DNA from: Euryarchaeota archaeon UBA19 | GTDB taxonomy: Archaea > Thermoplasmatota > Poseidoniia > Poseidoniales > Thalassarchaeaceae | DNA length: 26,546 nt | NCBI GenBank assembly: GCA_002502175.1 | Contig: DAPQ01000081.1 | Span: 1-26,546, forward strand | Reading direction: 5' to 3' | Shown here: piece after piece, positions 15,178 to 23,000 of the stretch | Layout of the letters: the number at the start of each line of letters is the position of its first letter | How positions within the stretch are numbered: the stretch's first letter is position 1 | Notes under the pieces: generated by a model | What the model was told of the DNA's origin: nothing | The model's input: only the letters and a program-made list of their open reading frames with translations | Databases searched by the model: none | Position numbers and translations under genes: made by a program

Positions 15178-16038
15178 TCAATCTCCGATTACGGCGATTC
15201 TAGTCCTCAAAAGAGCCAATCTCTTGTTGTGACATCCAAGTGCAAATGAAAGTATCTCACAAAGATGAATTACCGGAATATTTGTTGAAAGCCCTGTATT
15301 TCTACCGGCTTTACCTTGGTAAATATCGAGTACTGCTTGGGATAGATTACATGCGCTTACAATTAGGTCTGCACCCTCTGCTTTTGCTTCGGATAGGGCC
15401 TCAGCAGTCTGCTTCATTACCGTAGGTTCTTCTGCAAAGAGACCTGGTACACCCACACTTTGGGTCCTTGCTTCCCAACTTACTGGAGTTCCTCCCAAAG
15501 TCGAAATTACCTGCTCGAGATAATTTGGATCGTATACGTCGTCGCCGCCACAAGCACCCTCTTGCTGTATATTTGGACCGTAATATCCCGCAACGGTGAA
15601 ATCGATTGGATTCTTGACCTTCTCCTCTAGTTTATCAAGACCGATTTCATCGACTAAAGCGTGTAAAATATGGTGAATCTCTACCTCACCAGTCATGGTT
15701 AATCCACAGGTATTCTCCAGAGTCTCATTGACTTCTTGCATGAGAATTTGGTCAGATTGTAATGCCATCAAGTCCTCTTGTAGATTTCCAGCGGTTGCGG
15801 CACATGGAGTTAGGATGTTCAGACCCTCTGCTTCTGCCATAGCAAAAGTTCGAGCATTGAGAGTAAGTTGCAGTCTGCGATTTGCTTGCCGAACAATTCC
15901 TGCTCCACAACTTGTTGCACCTGGCAGAGGGACTAGAGTAATCCCCATTGCTCGGGCGAAAGACTCCATAGTTACAGCGACTTCTGGAGAACTGCTGTGA
16001 GAGACGTTTCCGGGATGATATGCGTATTTTATTGCCAC
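15178..16038 (-). CDS. HdrB/SdhE-type CCG-domain protein lacking most cluster cysteines
   Basis: A 286-residue protein whose two repeats and order of conserved blocks match HdrB, the C-terminal part of TfrB, and archaeal SdhE. Anchors are YAYHPG (5-10), LPGATSCGAG (38-47), NILTPCAATAGNL (74-86), GYYGP (151-155), LGGTPVSWEARTQSVG (181-196), VSACNLSQAVLD (227-238) and NIPVIHLCEIL (253-263). These proteins normally bind noncubane [4Fe-4S] clusters through Cys..CC..CxxC in each half. Here the positions read N11, S43-C44, C79..T82, then P155, S194-V195, C230..S233: three of ten remain, too few for either site. It follows the flavodoxin-SdhB-like gene by 9 bases, so the two are surely co-expressed. 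The usual disulfide or quinone chemistry is therefore doubtful. The family call is firm; the function is unknown. Confidence 0.8.
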   Translation of the reverse strand: MAIKYAYHPGNVSHSSSPEVAVTMESFARAMGITLVPLPGATSCGAGIVRQANRRLQLTLNARTFAMAEAEGLNILTPCAATAGNLQEDLMALQSDQILMQEVNETLENTCGLTMTGEVEIHHILHALVDEIGLDKLEEKVKNPIDFTVAGYYGPNIQQEGACGGDDVYDPNYLEQVISTLGGTPVSWEARTQSVGVPGLFAEEPTVMKQTAEALSEAKAEGADLIVSACNLSQAVLDIYQGKAGRNTGLSTNIPVIHLCEILSFALGCHNKRLALLRTRIAVIGD

Positions 16039-16047
16039 ATTCTCACC

Positions 16048-18210
16048 TTAGAACCTACCATCTAATTCGTTGAAAATCGCCACTACTTCATGGTGATTAT
16101 CCACAGAGGAATTGAATTGACGTGGCATCTTTCCAATACCTGCGGGTGGAGCGATGAAAGCTAGCATATCAGTAATCATGTCGCCACCCGTACGGCTAAA
16201 TCCAGTCATCATTCTAGCGGTCACGCCAGATGTCAGATTACCCAATAGTCCAATTGGACCCAAAACCTGACGATATAACACGGTGTCATTGACCTTTCCA
16301 CTTGACTTGAGAGTCCAGGTGTACCACCAAACATGCTTACCGTGACGGCCATTGAATGCGTCGCGCTCCAAGACATGTGTTTTCGCATCCAACAGGGCTT
16401 CTGATACGACTAATCCGGAACCATTCTGTCTACGAATACTTGCAAGGTCTGTTTCAGCCTTGATTCCATTCGAACCAGCCAATATTTCATCAAGCCCGCT
16501 GACAGAAGAAGCAGAGGATCTAGGGTCATTCCTCCTTGCCCAAACCGATGCCAAAACTGCAGGCCCGAGGTAACCATTCGCATGCGGGACTGCGTCGGAA
16601 GATGCTTGCAATAAGGCTGAACTACCAAAGTCAGTAATTGAGTGTAAAGCGGTTGCAACATTAGGCTCCATCAACCCAATGTCACCTTGCATAGTAGAGG
16701 CCCCTCCACGGGTTGCTGCGACCATCCAAGGTTGGGTGGATTCTCGTCGGCGCTCCATTGACCAATGATCGACCACTAAATCCCGAATGACTTCGAACCC
16801 AGGTAATGGGTCGACACGTAGTCTGAGAGTACCATCGCGAGTTGGTGCTACTGCATCTAGCCTAACTAGTCCGGGTAGAACTAACCGTCCATTCACACAA
16901 ATCGCTGTTGTAGAGTCATCAGAGGCACCGTCACGGAAAGAAAGGCTACCATCATGAGTGTTCTTTACTGTTCGAAGTGCTTCCAATAAACTGAGGTGAC
17001 CAGGCATTGCACATAACCACGTATCAGAGCCGGTTGTTGCGGTCTCTGGGTCATATCTGAAGATGCTAATTTCCGCCTGAATTGACTCCGCGGAAAAATC
17101 AGGGACAGTAAATCCATCTTCGCCATCAGCACCTTCATCGTCACCTGCGACATATTCTTTGATTGATTCCACCATGTCTTCGTGGTACACACCAGTCCCG
17201 TCGACAGCCGCCATAGCCGCCAATGAGTCAACTGCCCAGGCGGCCGCTATAGATTCGTAATCAACATCACAATCAACTCGATCAACCAATCTAGTGGCAC
17301 CTAACTCCTCGAAGCGCTTATCCCATTCCTTTCCGGATTCGCAGAATAATTCGTAACTCGTGTCTCCAAGTGCACAGACACTGAAGTGAGTCTGGCTGAG
17401 AGAAGGTGCTCCGTCTGCATTCGCGGCGACCCAAAGGGCCTCAGCATTGTCGGGTTGCTCTCCCTCGCCCCATGTTGAACAAACAATCAGGACTCGAGAC
17501 ATCCCAGATAGAGATGCTAAATCAAAGCCATCCATATCGTGGACAGTACCTACTAGACCGTAATCAGAAGCCTGTTTGGAAAACTTAGCAGCTAAGGCTT
17601 CTGAATTTCCTGATTGTGAGCCATATAGAATTGCAAGGCTTCTATCACCAGCACTCAGAAGTTCTCCAAGATCGTCTCCGGTCACCTCAATAGTCTCCTC
17701 GAGGGCTGGCTCAGGTGTTATATCCTCGTTAACTTGTGATTCGATAGGTGCGCCACCGGTCATAGACGAGAAAATAGATAGTGCCTTGGAAGTGAATTCT
17801 GCAGCAGGGTCTTCATATTCAACATCACAATCAACACGATCAAGGATTCTAGTTGCGCCTTGCTTCTCGAACCAATCATCCCAGTCCTTGCCGGATTGAC
17901 AGAAGAATTCGTAACTGGTATCCCCTAGGGCACAAATAGCGAAGTTGCACCCTTTTAGTGAAGGAGGTGAGTCACCATTTGCTGCGTCCCAAAGATCTAC
18001 TGCGTTATCGGGCATATCTCCTTCGCCCCATGTGCTACAATAGACTAGGACATTCTTGACGTCAGTAAGATCTCCGATTATTATCTCACTCATACCCTTA
18101 ACGGAACACGATAACCCTAGGGACTTAGCCTGCTTTTCAGCTTCAACCGCTAGATACTCTGAGTTGCCTGATTCAGAGCCAAAAAGTATGAGCAGAGAGG
18201 AATCTGTCAA
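16048..18210 (-). CDS. Tandem flavodoxin domains fused to a cysteine-free SdhB homologue
   Basis: 720 residues. Flavodoxin domains at about 5-150 and 190-335 each have the FMN phosphate loop (GSESGNSE 11-18; GSQSGNSE 197-204), STWGEG (59-64; 245-250) and GDTSYE(F/L)FC.SGK.WD (96-111; 282-297), closest to CysJ-type flavodoxin. An acidic linker follows to about 372. Residues 377-615 align with SdhB: ISIFRYDPET, SLLEALRTVKN, SLSFRDG, VNGRLVLPG, PLPGFEVIRDLVVDHW, then SALLQASSDAVP and GYLGPAVLASVWARRNDPRS. All [2Fe-2S], [4Fe-4S] and [3Fe-4S] ligand positions are non-Cys; only C400 and C438 occur in this part. A tail to 720 resembles the end of HdrC/TfrB-like proteins. The start is TTG with GGTGA upstream; an in-frame stop lies 5 codons before it. 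No FAD/NADPH reductase domain and no SdhA gene are nearby. Probably cytoplasmic. Confidence 0.82.
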   Translation of the reverse strand: MTDSSLLILFGSESGNSEYLAVEAEKQAKSLGLSCSVKGMSEIIIGDLTDVKNVLVYCSTWGEGDMPDNAVDLWDAANGDSPPSLKGCNFAICALGDTSYEFFCQSGKDWDDWFEKQGATRILDRVDCDVEYEDPAAEFTSKALSIFSSMTGGAPIESQVNEDITPEPALEETIEVTGDDLGELLSAGDRSLAILYGSQSGNSEALAAKFSKQASDYGLVGTVHDMDGFDLASLSGMSRVLIVCSTWGEGEQPDNAEALWVAANADGAPSLSQTHFSVCALGDTSYELFCESGKEWDKRFEELGATRLVDRVDCDVDYESIAAAWAVDSLAAMAAVDGTGVYHEDMVESIKEYVAGDDEGADGEDGFTVPDFSAESIQAEISIFRYDPETATTGSDTWLCAMPGHLSLLEALRTVKNTHDGSLSFRDGASDDSTTAICVNGRLVLPGLVRLDAVAPTRDGTLRLRVDPLPGFEVIRDLVVDHWSMERRRESTQPWMVAATRGGASTMQGDIGLMEPNVATALHSITDFGSSALLQASSDAVPHANGYLGPAVLASVWARRNDPRSSASSVSGLDEILAGSNGIKAETDLASIRRQNGSGLVVSEALLDAKTHVLERDAFNGRHGKHVWWYTWTLKSSGKVNDTVLYRQVLGPIGLLGNLTSGVTARMMTGFSRTGGDMITDMLAFIAPPAGIGKMPRQFNSSVDNHHEVVAIFNELDGRF

Positions 18211-18249
18211 GACATCACCGACTCAGCCTTGGGCTGATATTCAATTGGA

Positions 18250-18257
18250 GTATAATG
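18250..18257 (-). promoter_or_regulatory. Possible TATA box of the flavodoxin-SdhB-like / CCG pair
   Basis: The minus strand reads CATTATACTCC about 42 bases before the TTG start. This would give a leader of about 15 bases holding the GGTGA motif. It indicates that the two-gene unit can be transcribed independently of the thermosome gene, from which it is separated by 100 bases and a hairpin. Confidence 0.35.
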
Positions 18258-18286
18258 AGATTATTGAACTTGATGTAAACACGAGC

Positions 18287-18303
18287 TACGACCTGCAGTC
18301 GTA
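18287..18303 (-). terminator. Hairpin after the thermosome stop, possible terminator
   Basis: TACGAC-CTGCA-GTCGTA is a perfect 6-base-pair stem with a 5-base loop, 7 bases after the thermosome stop codon. It is followed on the minus strand by a weak T-containing stretch (TGTTTAC). Archaeal terminators rely mainly on T-tracts, so this may instead be a 3' stabilising hairpin. Confidence 0.35.
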
Positions 18304-18310
18304 TTGGACC

Positions 18311-19921
18311 CTACATATCAAAGCCATCAAAGTCAGCAGGGTCGGCTCCGCCTCCACCCTTACTTGAGATTACATCGTCAATTCTGAGAATCATTACCGC
18401 AGTCTCTGATGCACTTTGAACCGCCTGTTCAACAACTCGGCTTGGCTCGTAGACCTTGCTATCTGCCATATCAACAACTCCTCCATCATAGACGTTCACT
18501 CCATGTGAAGAGAGGCCTTCGGAATGTGCCTTTCGCAAATCAATGATTGTATTGACTGGGTCTAATCCTGCATTCTCAGCGAGCGTTCGTGGGATGACCT
18601 CCAGTGCCCCTGCAAAGGCCTCGATTGCCATCTGTTCTCTGCCACCGATTCCTTCTGCGTAAGAGCGCAGGTCTCGGCTAATCGCAGCCAGAACAGAACC
18701 TCCTCCTGTCAATACTGCACCATCCTCGTGAGCTACTGCAACAACGCCTACCGCGTCGTCGAAAGCCCGCCTAATCTCATCTACAACATGCTCTGTACCA
18801 CCTCGAAGTAGTACGCTAACACTCTTGGCTTGAGGGCAACCAGTGATGAAAACCATGTCCGCATCTCCAATTTTTCGCTCTTCTACCTTGGCTGCTTGGC
18901 CGAGATCTCCGTCGCTAAGGTCGTCGATATTTGTGATGATATTTCCACCAGTTGCTTTTGATAGGGCTTCCATATCACTCTTCTTTGCTCTACGGATTGC
19001 GAAAAGACCAGCCTTGGCCATGTAGTGTTGAGCGAGGTCATCGATTCCCTTCTGGCAGATTACAACATTAGCACCGCTGGCAATGATTGTGTCAACTAGC
19101 CCTTTCAGGAAGGCTTCCTCTTCATCGAGGAATTGAGCAAGCATATTTGGATCTGTAATCTGAATCTTTGCGTCTACCTCAGTCTTCTTTACCTCAATTG
19201 CGGAATTAATCAACGCAACCTTAGCACCAGCTACGGATCGAGGCATTCCTGAGTGGACTCTTTCCTTGTCTAGGATAATTCCATCAACCAGCGTACTATC
19301 CTTGATTGAGCCGCCTTGCTTTTTCTCGATCTTGATATCGTCCAAATCGACAACTACTCCATCATCGGAATCTTGCGCAACTGCCAATACTGCCCTTACG
19401 GATATGTCGGCAAGGAATTCCTTGACCGCTCCTGCACTCTTTCCAGTTAATGCGGTCTTTGCGACCTCGTGCAATTTTTCTTCGTTTACTTCAATTGCGT
19501 GAGCATCGATAAGGTCAGCAGCCTTATCTGAAGCAAGCCTAAATCCTTCACAAATAACGGTTGGATGAACGTTTTGCTCAACTAAATCTTCACTGCGCTT
19601 TAGCAATTCTCCAGCAATTACAACCGCACTAGTTGTTCCATCGAAGCAGTGTTGTTCCTGAGTCTTTGCGATTTCAATTATCATCTTTGCAGCAGGATGT
19701 TCAATATCCATCTCTTTGAGAATAGTCGCTCCATCATTAGTGATTACAACATCACCCATAGAATCGACTAACATCTTGTCCATACCCTTGGGACCAAGGG
19801 TACTCCTAACCGCGTCAGAAACAGCTTTTGCGGCAGCAATGTTGTTGCTTTGTGCAGTCTTACCACTTGTTCTAGTCGTTCCTTCTTTGAGAATGAAAAT
19901 TGGTTGTTGACCGTTGTACAT
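18311..19921 (-). CDS. Thermosome subunit (group II chaperonin)
   Basis: ATP-driven protein-folding chaperonin subunit of the archaeal CCT/TRiC family, 536 residues, forming a double ring in the cytoplasm. It has the diagnostic N-terminal QPIFILKEGTTRTSGK, AVRSTLGPKGMDKMLVDSMGD (39-57), VVITNDGATILKEMDIEHP (58-76), DGTTSAVVIAGELL (94-107) and the ATPase-domain GGGSVLAAISRDLR. The usually invariant GDGTT loop reads FDGTT (residues 93-97), a Gly-to-Phe change. The C-terminus GGGGADPADFDGFDM replaces the common Gly-Met tail. Only one subunit gene is in the window. No strong Shine-Dalgarno precedes the ATG. Confidence 0.96.
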   Translation of the reverse strand: MYNGQQPIFILKEGTTRTSGKTAQSNNIAAAKAVSDAVRSTLGPKGMDKMLVDSMGDVVITNDGATILKEMDIEHPAAKMIIEIAKTQEQHCFDGTTSAVVIAGELLKRSEDLVEQNVHPTVICEGFRLASDKAADLIDAHAIEVNEEKLHEVAKTALTGKSAGAVKEFLADISVRAVLAVAQDSDDGVVVDLDDIKIEKKQGGSIKDSTLVDGIILDKERVHSGMPRSVAGAKVALINSAIEVKKTEVDAKIQITDPNMLAQFLDEEEAFLKGLVDTIIASGANVVICQKGIDDLAQHYMAKAGLFAIRRAKKSDMEALSKATGGNIITNIDDLSDGDLGQAAKVEERKIGDADMVFITGCPQAKSVSVLLRGGTEHVVDEIRRAFDDAVGVVAVAHEDGAVLTGGGSVLAAISRDLRSYAEGIGGREQMAIEAFAGALEVIPRTLAENAGLDPVNTIIDLRKAHSEGLSSHGVNVYDGGVVDMADSKVYEPSRVVEQAVQSASETAVMILRIDDVISSKGGGGADPADFDGFDM

Positions 19922-20031
19922 CGGAAATCACGCTCCAGAATCCAGCAATCCGCCGACCCAAGTGGGGGTCATAAGGCCTCGCACACGTAGGCGCGGGGGT
20001 GGGGAGCGAGCCAATACTCAATTTACGGACA
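19922..20031 (-). promoter_or_regulatory. Thermosome upstream region
   Basis: A 110-base gap between the large surface-protein gene and the thermosome gene. On the minus strand it holds a GC-rich stretch with a GACCC / GGGTC inverted repeat (19955-19970), and an AT-richer block TAAATTGAGTATTGG about 100 bases before the start. A weak CCTTATGACC lies about 50 bases before the ATG and could serve as TATA box. No clear heat-shock operator was recognised. Confidence 0.25.
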
Positions 20032-23000
20032 TTACTCGCCCTTGTTTTGCTCTAACCATTTTTCACCATAATAGGCCCACTGCTCCATGGTCCACCCTTG
20101 AGGTAAGCCTTCCTCAGGAATTGGTGGTACGCCAGGAGGTAAATCCGCTTCTTGAGACGATTCAAGCTCTGGTTCCGGTTCTTCTGGAGGTGGCATTTCA
20201 GAAGAAGTAGACTCTTCGTCTGTTGGAAGTGGCGGAGGTGGCATTTCTGCGGCTGGATTTTCAAATATCTCAGCAGACCCACCGTACATCGAATTGGCTA
20301 CTTCGTCTGCTGCCGGAAGGTCTGGAGCTGCAGGAACTGAATTGTCATCTCCAAGATTGACAAAACTCGAAGAATAATCCTCGATGCTCGAATACTCCTC
20401 TAATGGTGCTCTCGCTTCTTTGACTACTCTGAATGTGATTACAGATACTACAATCATCGCTACCAAACCTGCAATCACAAATACGATGTTAGCGGCTAAC
20501 TTGGCCATGAATCCTACATCAGGCCCATCTTCTACTGGGACTGTTTTCACAAGTCGTATTGTTGTTGTTGCCGATACTTTATCGATATCCGAGTCGACTG
20601 TCAAAACCACATTGAAGGTCATCGTATTTTCTGCCAAATTATCAAGATTCTGCTGATTCAGGTCAACCGTGACCGTGACAATCTTTGTTGCGTTTGCGGG
20701 AAGAACAAAATCTCGATCCTCACTGTTTACGCGTACATCCTCGACGTTGAAGAATAAGTCAGGGTAAGAAGTCCTGTCGATATCCGCTCGCATTAATTGC
20801 TCCGAAGAAGGGTTTAGATTCGTCACTACGAATTCTAAGGTGACTTCTCCCTTATCTTCAATCACTATGCCTGCTGGAGGGGTGACAAGAAGCCAACCCA
20901 CTTGTCCAACCTTGAAGTCCGCTTCACCTTCTGCAGAAACCGTTTGCCCTACTGTTCCTGCTTGTTGACTTTCGGCAATCAAGGTGACTGTTCTATCGCC
21001 ATCGGCACCTTGGTCAAAGGCATAACTTACAGTCAAATTGACCGATGAACCTGGTTGAATCCAATCTGTCTTGCCATTGTTTAGCCCAGTAGCGAAGACT
21101 GTGATATCCTCATGGCTCTTATCGAAGGAAACCGTGAACTTGTCAGGCATGTTTCCATTGTTCCAAACCTCCCATCGCATTGTTCTGGCATCATCACCTG
21201 CACGGTAGACCTCATTGGTCAAATCTAGGTCTGGCACTTCGATGAGGTATGTTTCAGGAACGGTGAGCAAGAGTTGTACACTTCTTTGGTATTCTGGGTT
21301 AATTTGGCTTGTAGCATGAACCCAAATTTGGTAGGTTTCGTTTTCTATTCCATACGGCATTGGGAACATCAACAGGACGCTTGTATCGCCTCCGAATGGG
21401 TCTATTCCGAGGGTTTGTTCAGCATTCATCTCCAATCCGAGGCGCCAATCAGCGGCGATTGATAAATCAAAAGCCTCTTCGGAATTACCATCATTTACCA
21501 GTTGAATTTCTATCCAACGCAAAGCCCCATCAGCAGGCGCCATCATTTCCCTAATTTGTGGAACTAGTTTCAGGTCATGATCTACCGGAACTTCCACATG
21601 AATTGTCCATTCAGTTTGGAAATTCGCAGGAGCTCTACCACTAGCAATCAGCGTTATTGCATATGTTCCTGGAGTTATCTCTTCTGGAGAGGTAATGCGA
21701 GCATTCAATTCCAATTTTTCGTTCAAGTCCATCTCGATACTTGTTATCTCAACTCCGGTTTCATTCGTCCAAACAAGATTGGATGCACTCCAACGATTGT
21801 CGGCAAATGTACCTCCTAGATTCCAAATCGCCCTTTGATTTCCTGTATTTTTCAGAGTCATGACTACATCACCGGTTTCTCCGGGAAGTAGAGTTATTGC
21901 AGGATTTTCCAATGTCTTTTGAGTAAGATACGAGGAATACGAAGCAGTTACGTCAACTGGAAGATTTATGCTCCATTTGGAAAAATTTGTTATCCCGTCA
22001 CCGATATGAACATACCAGTCTACCTCTTGTACTGTTGCTCCATCAGGAATTGTAAGGTTGACCCACAAATCCATGGTTTCCAAAGGTTTGATGTTCTTTG
22101 TTACAACGTTGTTATCGAAATCGGTTGGATGATTGGAATCAATCCTTAGTGGGAAATCCCACATCCAAGATTGATTGGATACGTCGGTATAAACTCGAAG
22201 TGTAATATCTACGTATCCATTGTTTTTCACGGTACAGCCCAATGTAGGAGGAGTGGGGTCTGCAGGAATCACAATGTATGCATTGGGAAGAGGATCGTCA
22301 CATTCGACGTCGAGAGTATATTCAGGAACTCTTTCTATTCCAAAGAGAATGAAACCATCGAGATGGATTCCTTGGGTCGCAACTGATGAATCTGAGTCGA
22401 ATCTGAAAGCCAATGTGTAATCTCCTGTTGGGTGAACGTCTGTCATGTTCCATACTAGTTGAGTCCAGTTTCCAAAGGTCGATGACAATGGCATTGCGGA
22501 ATAGTTGAAGAATTCCTCATTCCCTGCATCCGCCTCTAATCTAACAGTATCTCCTTGACCCATACTGCCCCAAGCATTAGTTACTAATTGCAAGTTCAGG
22601 TAATCGAATCCACGAATTCGTGCTCGGCAGAAATAGTTGGCATAAATTGTTGAGACTGTAGGGTCGTAAGTTCCGCTCCCCAGTCCATGACCTGGGTCTT
22701 CACAGGAGTCGAACGGAGTTAACCAACCCCACCAAAGTCTGTCCATCCTGTTGCTGGCATAATCGGCGCCGGGCCTAGATACCCTCCAATGTTTTTCGCC
22801 CACGGCGCTTGATGCGTTTTCCATTCTCCAGTGGCCGTAATAATCGGGGTCATCAGAAAGAGAGCCGTCTGTATCATACCCAGCGCCTACCCATGTAGGG
22901 TTGTTGTAGCTTAGTTGATTTGGACAATCAATAGTCCCATCTCCGTCAACATCGCCACAAATTCCGTTTTCCATAGGGTCGTTCCAAATTGCAACCGGCA

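Noticed and set aside
15178..16038. Functional heterodisulfide reductase subunit B of methanogenesis
   Set aside because: Cluster ligands are missing and no HdrA, HdrC or methanogenesis gene is nearby.
16410..16661. Extra frames within the flavodoxin-SdhB-like gene (16410-16661, 16965-17231, 17576-17899)
   Set aside because: All lie inside the 720-residue gene in other frames and have no motifs; the long frame is uninterrupted, so no frameshift needs to be invoked.
16048..18210. Sulfite reductase flavoprotein (CysJ) for the 720-residue protein
   Set aside because: Only the flavodoxin part resembles CysJ; there is no FAD or NADPH domain and the C-terminal half is SdhB-like.
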